Source: an uncultured Sphingobacteriales bacterium
GTDB lineage: Bacteria > Bacteroidota > Bacteroidia > Chitinophagales > Chitinophagaceae
Direction of reading: 5' to 3'
Assembly: GCA_946479435.1 (NCBI GenBank)
Contig: CAMLFX010000065.1
Location: forward strand, 1-18,670
DNA: 18,670 nt
Positions 1 through 7,434 of the stretch are shown in pieces. Position 1 is the stretch's first letter. The number at the start of each line of letters is the position of its first letter. The notes beneath the pieces are model-generated. The model was not told the DNA's origin, made no database searches, and saw nothing but the letters and a program-made list of their open reading frames with translations. A program made the position numbers and the translations under genes.

Positions 1-14
1 TATTAATTATATTT

Positions 15-44
15 TAAAACAGCCGCAATATTGCGGCTGTTTTA
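15..44. terminator. Perfect-palindrome bidirectional terminator
   Basis: A 30-nt perfect palindrome with a CAGCCGCAATATTGCGGCTG core, flanked by A-rich sequence on the left and TTTTA on the right. This is the form of an intrinsic terminator that works in both directions. It probably ends a gene lying left of the window, since the first gene here starts just after it. An operator is possible but less likely, given the A/T flanks. Confidence 0.6.
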
Positions 45-45
45 T

Positions 46-76
46 TTGCAACTCATTGGTATAGATATTATTTTTC
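46..76 (+). promoter_or_regulatory. Possible Bacteroidota promoter of the first secreted-protein gene
   Basis: TTG at 46-48 is followed after 20 nt by TATTTTTC at 69-76, close to the Bacteroidota sigma-A pattern TTG-N19-21-TAnnTTTG (last base differs). It would put the transcript start about 10-15 nt before the ATG at 97. It is a weak match in AT-rich sequence and was found by eye only. Confidence 0.3.
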
Positions 77-96
77 GCAGCCCAAAACATTTATAC

Positions 97-1713
97 ATGA
101 AACCTATTGCCCTTTTTGTATTGGCCATGTTGGCCATTTTCCCATCTATTAATGCACAAGAGCTAAAATATGAATTGAGTGAACCTATAAATATTTCCAT
201 AGCAGGTACTGATAAAGTTTTGCTGATGGAAAATGGTAACACAGTTTTGTTTCATTTTGAAAACAGGAAAGGAATTATCATAAAAATTTTTGATACAAGC
301 AGGAGAGAAATTGCTACTCGAAAACATATTTGTGATGTACTTGACATCAATACACTTGACCAGGCTTTTTGGAAAGGGTTGATGGAGATTAACAATGAAG
401 CAATTCTATTTTTAACTCAGCAAATTGATAATAGGGAAACGCTAATACGCGTTCGTATAAATTCATCTACTGGTGATTTAATTAAAGAGGAAAAAGTTAT
501 TCAATCTAAGAGCTTTCAAATCAGAACATCTACAAAAGTTTTAAGAGGGCAGGGTCAGAAAGGCTATTATATTGTTTGTGCCGAAAGTTCACCGGGATAT
601 ATACAGAAAAATATTGGAGTCAATTTCTACGACTCTACACATAAATTGATACACACTATCCCATTAGATATCAAGTACAATGGATATGATTATTTGCAAG
701 TGCCAAGCGCAGATATTGATGAAAATGGGGGTATTGCAGTAATAGCACAATTGGCTAAAATTGTGCAATATCCTACCTTAATGGATCGCACATTAGTTAT
801 ATCATATCTACCTAAAGGATATAATCAGTTTATGTCTAGTGAAGTTAAATTACCTCCATCGTTTAAAAATTTCTATACCAATCTAACATACAATTCATTC
901 TCCCAAACAGTTAACTTACTATTATCGATCGTTTATTTTGGCCAACCTCTGGATCCATATGCTCATAATATGAAAAAAGGAGAATACTATTACCTAGAAA
1001 TGCAATCTCTGATTATTATGAATGAAGATATGTCCGGAATTAATTACAAGCCTATTGAAAACAATAAAATTCGAGAAAAAGCGTATGCCGGACTAGATAC
1101 TTCTTATGAATTTTGTGGTACAGTAACTAAAGTACACACTAATAAGTCTATTACCACAGCTATATATGATGGTGAAATAAACAAAAGATCTTCTCTGGGT
1201 GGTTTAAACAAAATAGGTAAAAAGAATATTGGGATACTGCAGTTTGATGAGGAGGGTAATGAAATTTGGGGAGATATTTTATGCAGGTCTAAATTGAAGA
1301 ACTATGATAAGTATCCGCAGGTTTTTCGACAAATTGGAGAAGATGAGAAATGGCTGGTTGGTAATATCGGGAAAGGTAGTGAAGACAATATATGCACTTA
1401 TGATTGTGCAGTTTCTAAAAACAATCAGTACATCTTTTTTAATGAAATAGATAGAAATTTTGGAAAGACTGTAAGAGACATACCTGATTCAATATATAAT
1501 TGTGTGCTTTCTCAAGCTGCATTTTATAAAATCAATAAAAGAAAAGTTGAGAAGAAATATATATTTGGAAAGTCTATTGATGATCAATATAAGCAGGTAA
1601 TAGCTGGTAGCGGTTTTTTTGATGCCGACAAGAATATTTATGCTACACTTATCCGAGAGCGTAAAGGCAAAGATGTTACCTCAAAAATTGCCTGGATACA
1701 ATTAGAACCATAA
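97..1713 (+). CDS. Secreted hypothetical protein, unrecognised, AT-rich gene
   Basis: A protein of 538 residues with no family I recognise. The ATG at 97 is chosen because it opens a clean type I signal peptide (MKPIALFVLAMLAIFPSINA, then Q). An in-frame TTG at 31 would add 22 non-signal residues and would lie inside the upstream terminator. The mature part is rich in short beta-type stretches and in repeated phrases of the kind 'xxDENGGIAV', 'LQFDEEGNEIWG' and 'FFDADKNIY'. These resemble blades of secreted beta-propeller-like proteins, though this is only an impression. No T9SS sorting domain is visible at the C-terminus (ends IAWIQLEP), and there is no lipobox. The gene is visibly AT-rich: a hand count of 241-360 gives 36 G/C of 120, against 30 of 60 in gcvP at 10321-10380. 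Terminators stand on both sides, so it is transcribed alone. Lineage-specific or acquired origin is possible. Confidence 0.8.
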   Translation: MKPIALFVLAMLAIFPSINAQELKYELSEPINISIAGTDKVLLMENGNTVLFHFENRKGIIIKIFDTSRREIATRKHICDVLDINTLDQAFWKGLMEINNEAILFLTQQIDNRETLIRVRINSSTGDLIKEEKVIQSKSFQIRTSTKVLRGQGQKGYYIVCAESSPGYIQKNIGVNFYDSTHKLIHTIPLDIKYNGYDYLQVPSADIDENGGIAVIAQLAKIVQYPTLMDRTLVISYLPKGYNQFMSSEVKLPPSFKNFYTNLTYNSFSQTVNLLLSIVYFGQPLDPYAHNMKKGEYYYLEMQSLIIMNEDMSGINYKPIENNKIREKAYAGLDTSYEFCGTVTKVHTNKSITTAIYDGEINKRSSLGGLNKIGKKNIGILQFDEEGNEIWGDILCRSKLKNYDKYPQVFRQIGEDEKWLVGNIGKGSEDNICTYDCAVSKNNQYIFFNEIDRNFGKTVRDIPDSIYNCVLSQAAFYKINKRKVEKKYIFGKSIDDQYKQVIAGSGFFDADKNIYATLIRERKGKDVTSKIAWIQLEP

Positions 1714-1755
1714 CAATAAAAGAAGCCTGCGATTACCGCAGGCTTCTTTTATTGT
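1713..1755. terminator. Strong bidirectional terminator between convergent genes
   Basis: The arms CAATAAAAGAAGCCTGCG (1714-1731) and its exact complement (1737-1754) enclose a 5-nt ATTAC loop. One more A-T pair extends the stem to 19 bp. The A-run on the left and T-run on the right make it functional for both strands. It ends the gene finishing at 1713 and the convergent gene finishing at 1749, whose TAA stop lies inside the right arm. Confidence 0.85.
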
Positions 1756-1994
1756 CTACCCTGTCTTTTTTCTATAAGGTCGCTAACGGAAAGTATCAAC
1801 TCATAAGGCACATTGTCTTTTTCATCACCAACTATATCATACCGGTCAAGTTCTGTCCACGTCATATAAAAACGAGGATAACCCTTAACATTTACTTCAT
1901 AATAAACACCATCTTGCCTGAACTGGGGTACAATGGCAGTTAGTAAATTCCTGCCTTCGTAAACTACTGTAGCCGTAAAATTCTGCCTGATCAT
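1749..1994 (-). CDS. Small conserved-looking hypothetical protein (81 aa)
   Basis: An 81-residue soluble protein with no signal peptide or membrane segment. It has mixed charge, a beta-rich first half (TATVVYEGRNLLTAIVP) and a C-terminal helix (ELILSVSDLIEKRQGRQ). I do not recognise the family. Reading it as real is supported by a near-consensus promoter element just before its ATG, a stop codon built into the shared terminator, and ordinary amino-acid composition. It is divergent from the XRE regulator that starts at 2166, with 171 nt between them. No catalytic motif is visible. It does not look like a RelE, HigB or similar toxin. Confidence 0.65.
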   Translation of the reverse strand: MIRQNFTATVVYEGRNLLTAIVPQFRQDGVYYEVNVKGYPRFYMTWTELDRYDIVGDEKDNVPYELILSVSDLIEKRQGRQ

Positions 1995-1998
1995 GCGG

Positions 1999-2006
1999 CA
2001 AAGTTA
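1999..2006 (-). promoter_or_regulatory. -7 element TAACTTTG directly before an ATG
   Basis: On the minus strand TAACTTTG matches TAnnTTTG exactly, and only 4 nt separate it from the ATG of the 81-aa gene. Transcription would start at or next to the start codon, giving a leaderless or nearly leaderless mRNA. No TTG (-33) was found at the usual 19-21 nt distance, so confidence is moderate. Confidence 0.45.
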
Positions 2007-2165
2007 TCGTCTATTTTATTTGGTTTTTCGCTTTTCTATGACAAATAATATCCTTCATGATGTTTTTTTAATTACTTACCCAACTTTTTCAAATACTACC
2101 GTTGTCTATATAAGCGAAAGGTTTTAATAAACCTGAAGCTTATAAAAAACATACAACTATAAACT

Positions 2166-2495
2166 ATGAATATTGGAATAGCTATCAAGTCGATACGTAG
2201 ACAAATAGGCATAACACAGCACGAATTGGCCGAAAGGTGCGGCATTTCTCAAACATCATTATCGCAAATAGAAAATAGCGTGAAGCGGCCCAGCCATCGT
2301 ACTATTAAAAGCATTTGCGATGTATTAGATGTACCTGAATCAGTTATATACATCCTTGGGATGCAGGATACAGACGTGCCCGAAAGCCGTAAAGGTGTAT
2401 ATGACATGTTGTTCCCCTCCATCAGGAGCATGGCATTACAGATAGTTAGTGCCGAACACCGGCAGTACATACAGCCACTCAACATGGCTGTATAA
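2166..2495 (+). CDS. Small XRE/Cro-C1-family HTH transcriptional regulator
   Basis: This is a 109-residue protein. Residues about 5-60 form an HTH_3/XRE domain: the recognition region reads ITQHELAERCGISQTSLSQI, followed by ENSVKRPSHRTIKSICDVLDV. That is the classic five-helix lambda-repressor-like fold, with the ENxxxxPS turn after the recognition helix. Residues about 65-109 are an alpha-helical tail with no recognisable ligand or metal-sensor domain, so the signal it senses is unknown. It is monocistronic, with its own terminator at 2525-2550 and no neighbour in its direction before the peptidases. The 171-nt divergent upstream region holds a small inverted repeat (2119-2134, AGGTTT-TAAT-AAACCT) that could be an autoregulatory operator (inference). 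Confidence 0.85.
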   Translation: MNIGIAIKSIRRQIGITQHELAERCGISQTSLSQIENSVKRPSHRTIKSICDVLDVPESVIYILGMQDTDVPESRKGVYDMLFPSIRSMALQIVSAEHRQYIQPLNMAV

Positions 2496-2524
2496 AGTCG
2501 CTTTGGTTTCATTAAATAGTTACA

Positions 2525-2550
2525 GCGCCCCCTTAGGGGCGTTTTTCTTT
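2525..2550 (+). terminator. Intrinsic terminator after the XRE regulator
   Basis: CGCCCC (2526-2531), a CTTA loop, GGGGCG (2536-2541) and then TTTTTCTTT. A short GC-rich stem with a T-tract is a standard rho-independent terminator. It separates the regulator from the peptidase pair. Confidence 0.8.
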
Positions 2551-2585
2551 ATGAAAACAGCTAAATTGTGTACAAATGCTATGCA

Positions 2586-4544
2586 ATGAAGTATGTAATA
2601 CTCCTCTTTACTTCTTTGATCTTTTGTAAAGACCCTATATATGCCCAGCACATTTCAGATATATGTGCAAAGCGAAATCTTACACATAACCTAGTTAACA
2701 AAACAACAACCGCCACAGCCGAAGAAAATGACTATGATGTAAAGCATCTTTCATTCAATATAGAGCTTACCAATATAAGTACGGAAGTAAGTGGCAATGT
2801 TATTACCACAGCAAAGGTTGTAGCTACTACATTGCCTGTATATGCTTTCGAATTGAGCAGCGATCTGATTTTGGATTCAGTAAAGATCAATAATATATTG
2901 ATCAATCCTGCTAACATACAGACTATCGGCGATATTAGAAAAGTAACACTTTCTACTGCGCTTCCTGTCAATACTATATTTACGGCACAGGTATATTACC
3001 ATGGGCAGCCACCAAATGGCACAGGCTTTTTTACGCGTGGCCTTAACCAAATAATTCTCCCTTCAGGTACACCAATTATGTATAGTGTCAGCGATCCATA
3101 CCTTGCTCAAGACTGGTGGCCATGCAAACAATCGCTACAGGATAAGATCGATTCAGTAGATATGTGGATAACGGTGCCGGCAACTATTAAGGCAGGAAGC
3201 AATGGCTTGCTGAAAAACATCACCGCCATTTCCGGCAATAAAGAGCGCTACGAATGGAAGACTCAATACCCTATCGACTATTATCTCATCTCAGTTGCCG
3301 TGGCTCCTTACGGCGACTATTCCTACTACATGCATTATACTGATGGTAGTGGAGATTCCATGCTGATACAAAACTACGTGTACGATTCAGCTAGCTACAT
3401 GCCTGTCAACAAAGCGGCACTCGATAGCACAGGACTTATTGTCGATTACTTCTCAAAAATATTTGGCCGTTACCCTTTCTATAAAGAAAAATATGGTCAT
3501 TGTATAGCAGAACCACTTATGGGTGGCATGGAACACCAAACCATGACTACGCTGGCATTTGCAAGAGGTACGCTAATAGCGCATGAATTAGGGCACCAAT
3601 GGTGGGGCGACCATGTCACCTACCAAACATGGGCTGATATATGGCTGAGTGAAGGCTTTGCATCCTATACCGAGCAATTATTTGTAGAGCATTTCTTAGG
3701 CGATGCGGCATTCAAATCATACCGTACCAATGTATTCAACAATGCTATGAGCAGCAACACAGGCAGTGTATTTGTAGATGACACTACCACGCCTGCCCGC
3801 ATTTTCGATGGTACGCTTACCTACAATAAAGGTGCATCAGTAGTGCACATGCTTCGCTATATGGCACCAAAAGATGAAGACTTTTTTACTGTTCTTAAAA
3901 ATTATCAATCGCAACATGCTTTCGATTTTGCTAATACCGATGATCTAAAGAATATTGCAGCGCAGGTTTACGGCATCGCTTTAGATACTTTTTTCAATCA
4001 ATGGATATATAAAGAAGGGTACCCGCGCTATGGTGGCAAATGGTACCAAGATGGTAACCAATTTTATTTACAGATTACGCAAACAACATCGGCACCTTCA
4101 TCTATTGCTTATTTCACCATGCCTTTAGAGATCAACCTAAGGTCTGATGACGGGGATACCATCATTAAGGTTTATAACAACGCCGTCACTCAAAATTATA
4201 CTCTCCCTGTTGGCAGAACCATCAAAGGTATCCAGGTAGATCCTAACAATCATGTTTTGAACAAGGCAGCTGCTTTTACAAACGACCCTACACTATCAGT
4301 AGGCAATACTGAAGTGGACGCAATAAATATTTTTCCTAATCCGTCAATAAATGGCTGGCGGGTAATAGGCTTGCCTGCAGATTCAAAAATATGCCTTACT
4401 AATATGGGCGGTAGTATTGTATGGCAATCGCATTATAGAGGTGCAACAATGTTCATTCCATCTGGCTATCTGCCAACAGGTAATTATATATGTGCTATTC
4501 TTAAAGAAAATGCAGTTCTTAAAACTATAAAACTCACCAAATAA
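2586..4544 (+). CDS. Secreted M1-family zinc metallopeptidase with T9SS sorting domain (copy 1)
   Basis: This is a 652-residue predicted aminopeptidase-type zinc protease exported by Sec and then by type IX secretion. The ATG at 2586 is preferred over a GTG at 2568 because it starts the signal peptide MKYVILLFTSLIFCKDPIYA-Q directly. An N-terminal beta-sandwich domain (about 45-240) precedes the catalytic domain. That domain carries the exopeptidase motif GGMEH (313-317), the zinc motif HELGH (333-337) with the third ligand E356 in LSEGF (HExxH-x18-E), and the likely transition-state Tyr413 in YNKG. The C-terminus from about 583 (INIFPNPS...) is a T9SS type A sorting domain ending in KLTK, so the protein should be secreted or attached to the surface. 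No Leu-rich C-terminal ERAP domain is present, so it is a short M1 form. A paralogue follows after 20 nt, probably in the same transcript. The role is inferred as peptide scavenging. Confidence 0.9.
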   Translation: MKYVILLFTSLIFCKDPIYAQHISDICAKRNLTHNLVNKTTTATAEENDYDVKHLSFNIELTNISTEVSGNVITTAKVVATTLPVYAFELSSDLILDSVKINNILINPANIQTIGDIRKVTLSTALPVNTIFTAQVYYHGQPPNGTGFFTRGLNQIILPSGTPIMYSVSDPYLAQDWWPCKQSLQDKIDSVDMWITVPATIKAGSNGLLKNITAISGNKERYEWKTQYPIDYYLISVAVAPYGDYSYYMHYTDGSGDSMLIQNYVYDSASYMPVNKAALDSTGLIVDYFSKIFGRYPFYKEKYGHCIAEPLMGGMEHQTMTTLAFARGTLIAHELGHQWWGDHVTYQTWADIWLSEGFASYTEQLFVEHFLGDAAFKSYRTNVFNNAMSSNTGSVFVDDTTTPARIFDGTLTYNKGASVVHMLRYMAPKDEDFFTVLKNYQSQHAFDFANTDDLKNIAAQVYGIALDTFFNQWIYKEGYPRYGGKWYQDGNQFYLQITQTTSAPSSIAYFTMPLEINLRSDDGDTIIKVYNNAVTQNYTLPVGRTIKGIQVDPNNHVLNKAAAFTNDPTLSVGNTEVDAINIFPNPSINGWRVIGLPADSKICLTNMGGSIVWQSHYRGATMFIPSGYLPTGNYICAILKENAVLKTIKLTK

Positions 4545-4564
4545 TTTTTTTAATAAACATAGAA

Positions 4565-6526
4565 ATGAAAAAGGTTGTAGCGTTACTATCATTATGTTTG
4601 AGCGCCTCTTTTGCAAATGCACAGGTGTTAACAGGCTCGGCTATTTGCGCATCAGGAAAGGAAGAATTGGTAAAGCAGTTTGCAAGAGTAAACGTTGCTG
4701 CACCGCAGGAAGAAGAGTATGATGTAACACATGTAAAATTCAATGTTGCGCTGAATGATACTGCAGCAGATATAGGTGGTGATGTAACTACTACTGCACG
4801 TGTGGTTTCAACAACCTTCACCGATTATGTTTTTGAACTAATAGATGAATGCATTATCGATTCGGTAAAGATCAATGGACAAATTCTCCCCTGCATGCTT
4901 ACTCCCGGTACTGTTATTCGCACAGTTACATTAAATACTCCATTACATAACGGCGATGTATTTACGGCACAGGTATTTTATCACGGTCACAATATATCGG
5001 TACTTGGCCCGGCAGGCAAAGGCCTCAGGCATGGTATAGACGGCTGGGGAGTACCTGCAACGTTTACTCGCTGCGAACCTTACTATTCTAATCGCTGGTG
5101 GCCATGCAAACAATCGCTTCAAGACAAGGTCGATTCAATGGATATGTGGATCACTGTTGCAGACACTTTAAAAGCAGGTTGTAATGGTTTTCTTGTAAAT
5201 ATTACCAGCGTAAACCCTGGTTTTAAACGCTACGAATGGAAAACACAATATCCTACTGATTATTATCTCATATCTATAAGTATTGCTTCTTATACCGACT
5301 ATTCATATTATATGCATTTCAGTGGAAGCAACGATTCTATGTTAGTAATGAATTATGTCTTCGATAAACAACTTACAACGCCGGGGCTAAAACCCATGCT
5401 GGATAGTGTAGGTTTAGTGATCGATTATTTTTCTACTCTTTTTGGTCGTTATCCTTTCAATAAAGAAAAGTACGGGCATTGCTTTGTACCCATACCTGGT
5501 GCAGCTACAGAACACCAAACCATGACATCTTTTGGCACTTATGATATAGGCTTACTGGCACATGAACTAGGGCACCAGTGGTTTGGCGATAATGTAACTT
5601 GCGGCACCTGGAAAGATATATGGCTGAATGAAGGTTTTGCTACTTATATGGAATATTTGTTCATTGAACATTTTCATGGCAGTGCGGCAGCCCTCACCCA
5701 AAGAAGGTTTATAAAAAGCACCGCAACCGGTGTTTCGAAAGGAAGTGTGTATGTTGATGATACTACCAGCGAATCGAGGATATTAAATGCACAGCTTACT
5801 TATTATAAAGGTGGAGGCGTATTACACATGCTGCGTCATTTAGTCAATAACGATAATCAGTTTTTTAATTTCCTGAAACAATACAACCAGCAATATCGTT
5901 TTGGTACGGCTACAACCGATGACTTTAAACAATTAGCAGAAAATACCTTTAGCCTGAACCTTGATACCTTTTTCGATCAATGGATATATAAAGAAGGTTA
6001 TCCTAAAATATCAGCTCGCTGGTTCCAGGATCCTTCAGGCATGTTCTACCTCGAATTAACGCAAACACCTTCTGCACCAGCATCCATCGCTCATTTCACG
6101 CTACCGCTCGAGATTAACCTGAAATCTGCCGCAGGCGATACCCTTATTAAAGTATATAACAACGCAGTAGTGCAATTTTACAGCCTGCCAGTTGGCAGAG
6201 AAATATCAGGCTTGCAAATTGACCCTAATGCACATATATTATGTAAACAGGGTACTATTAAAAAAGATGCTACAACTGGTTTAGGAGATGTCGTATTAAG
6301 TTCAATAAACATTTACCCTAATCCTTCCGACAATGGCTGGTATGTAGATAATTTACCTTTGCAAGCAAAACTAAGCTTGAAGGAGATCACCGGCAAACAG
6401 GTTTGGAAAGCTATTCCCGATGCCGATAAAATACTTATACCTGCCAATTCTTTAGCCTACGGTACATATATTTTAGATGTACAGATAAATGGCAAGAACA
6501 CAACGCATTATAAATTGGTGAAATAG
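4565..6526 (+). CDS. Secreted M1-family zinc metallopeptidase with T9SS sorting domain (copy 2)
   Basis: This 653-residue protein is a tandem paralogue of the preceding gene. The two are collinear over the active site without gaps: HELGH is at 333-337, E356 is in LNEGF and Tyr413 is in YYKG. The signal peptide is MKKVVALLSLCLSASFANA-Q. The T9SS type A sorting domain starts at about 583 (INIYPNPS) and ends in YKLVK. The notable difference is the exopeptidase motif: where copy 1 has GGMEH, this copy has AATEH (313-317). It keeps Glu316 but loses the two glycines and the Met, so its S1 specificity may differ. The copies still share near-identical DNA runs of a little over 20 nt, for example around 3115/5098 and 3995/5978. 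The start ATG follows the first copy's stop by 20 nt, which suggests co-transcription. Function beyond surface or secreted peptidase is unknown. Confidence 0.9.
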   Translation: MKKVVALLSLCLSASFANAQVLTGSAICASGKEELVKQFARVNVAAPQEEEYDVTHVKFNVALNDTAADIGGDVTTTARVVSTTFTDYVFELIDECIIDSVKINGQILPCMLTPGTVIRTVTLNTPLHNGDVFTAQVFYHGHNISVLGPAGKGLRHGIDGWGVPATFTRCEPYYSNRWWPCKQSLQDKVDSMDMWITVADTLKAGCNGFLVNITSVNPGFKRYEWKTQYPTDYYLISISIASYTDYSYYMHFSGSNDSMLVMNYVFDKQLTTPGLKPMLDSVGLVIDYFSTLFGRYPFNKEKYGHCFVPIPGAATEHQTMTSFGTYDIGLLAHELGHQWFGDNVTCGTWKDIWLNEGFATYMEYLFIEHFHGSAAALTQRRFIKSTATGVSKGSVYVDDTTSESRILNAQLTYYKGGGVLHMLRHLVNNDNQFFNFLKQYNQQYRFGTATTDDFKQLAENTFSLNLDTFFDQWIYKEGYPKISARWFQDPSGMFYLELTQTPSAPASIAHFTLPLEINLKSAAGDTLIKVYNNAVVQFYSLPVGREISGLQIDPNAHILCKQGTIKKDATTGLGDVVLSSINIYPNPSDNGWYVDNLPLQAKLSLKEITGKQVWKAIPDADKILIPANSLAYGTYILDVQINGKNTTHYKLVK

Positions 6527-6559
6527 GACAATATTGAAATGATGGGTTGCTTTTTCTCT

Positions 6560-6567
6560 TACCTTTG
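6560..6567 (+). promoter_or_regulatory. -7 element TACCTTTG close to the TerC start
   Basis: TACCTTTG fits TAnnTTTG exactly and lies 7 nt before the ATG at 6575, so the transcript would have almost no leader. TTG trinucleotides occur at 6547 and 6534, but their spacings (10 and 23 nt) are not ideal. It would make the TerC gene independent of the peptidase pair. Confidence 0.45.
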
Positions 6568-6574
6568 AACAGGC

Positions 6575-7432
6575 ATGGAAAATCTGGACCTTCTTTTTCA
6601 GCAGATAATTGATAACCCGATCCCTGCGCTCGCAGTTATCGTTAATCTTATACTTATTGAAAGCCTTTTATCAGTAGATAATGCAGCCGTATTAGCTACA
6701 ATGGTACTCGACCTACCCAAAGATCAGCGCCGCAGGGCGCTGAAGTATGGCATTTTGGGTGCGTACATATTTAGAGGTATCTGTCTGCTTTTTGCTTCCA
6801 TGCTGATACAGATATGGTGGTTTAAACCTGTTGGTGGGTTGTACCTGCTCATATTGGCTATACGTTTTTTCTTTTTTTCTAAAAAAACTGAGAGCGCAGA
6901 GACAGTACATGAAGAAATTGAGCATACCAAGAAAAGTTGGTTTTATCGTAAAACACTGGGAGCCTTCGGTCCATTTTGGGCAACAGTTATCATGGTTGAA
7001 TTAATGGATCTGGCTTTCTCTATCGATAACGTGATTGCTGCTAATGCCTACACTAAAAATATTATCCTTGTTTGGACGGGTGTATTCATTGGTATCCTGG
7101 CTATGCGTTTTGTAGCGCAGGGCTTTGTAAAACTAATGGAGAAGTACCCTTTTCTGGATACTTGTGCCTACCTGGTAATTGCCCTTTTGGGTATAAAGCT
7201 TAGCCTATCGTTAATCACGCATTTCTACCCTTGTTCCTCTTTTGCCTTGTTTATGGAGGGGCCGCATGGTTGCCTGGAAGCCCAGGGCAAACATTTACCT
7301 ATAGGTCATCACCCAACCGTATGGGGGGATATTATTACATCTATCATAAGCATAGGTATTTTCTTTGTACCTGTACTTACATCAGTTTTGTTCAACGTGC
7401 CGAAGCGGCATAAAATACACGAAGAAAAATAG
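6575..7432 (+). CDS. TerC-family integral membrane protein
   Basis: A 285-residue polytopic inner-membrane protein of the TerC family. Two paralogous acidic motifs typical of the family are present: ESLLSVDNA (29-37, Asp35) and ELMDLAFSIDN (142-152, Asp145 and Asp151). They sit in membrane segments and are proposed to bind metal. About seven hydrophobic segments are separated by a charged cytoplasmic stretch at 102-124. Characterised relatives (Alx, MeeF, YceF) export manganese, some to load secreted enzymes; others are linked to tellurite resistance. Which applies here cannot be told from sequence. An insertion with Cys and His residues (about 219-247, CSSFALFMEGPHGCLEAQG) lies between the last segments. 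No yybP-ykoY-type leader fits in the 48-nt gap upstream. The gene converges on porQ with only 2 nt between the stops. Confidence 0.85.
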   Translation: MENLDLLFQQIIDNPIPALAVIVNLILIESLLSVDNAAVLATMVLDLPKDQRRRALKYGILGAYIFRGICLLFASMLIQIWWFKPVGGLYLLILAIRFFFFSKKTESAETVHEEIEHTKKSWFYRKTLGAFGPFWATVIMVELMDLAFSIDNVIAANAYTKNIILVWTGVFIGILAMRFVAQGFVKLMEKYPFLDTCAYLVIALLGIKLSLSLITHFYPCSSFALFMEGPHGCLEAQGKHLPIGHHPTVWGDIITSIISIGIFFVPVLTSVLFNVPKRHKIHEEK

Positions 7433-7434
7433 GA

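Noticed and set aside
15..44. Perfect palindrome at the left edge as a regulator-binding site or attachment site
   Set aside because: The A-run and T-run flanks and the place between genes fit an intrinsic bidirectional terminator better.
31..96. N-terminal extension of the first gene from a TTG at 31
   Set aside because: It would begin within the upstream terminator hairpin and bury the signal peptide behind 22 residues.
1749..2495. Toxin-antitoxin pair formed by the 81-aa protein and the XRE regulator
   Set aside because: The genes are divergent with 171 nt between them, not an overlapping operon, and the 81-aa protein shows no toxin motif.
2586..6526. The two peptidase genes as one gene split by a frameshift or as an assembly artefact
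   Set aside because: Each has its own signal peptide, complete active site and sorting domain, and the protein sequences differ throughout, so they are true paralogues.
6527..6574. Manganese-sensing (yybP-ykoY) riboswitch before the TerC gene
   Set aside because: Only 48 nt are available, and the probable promoter element lies 7 nt before the ATG, which leaves no room for an aptamer.
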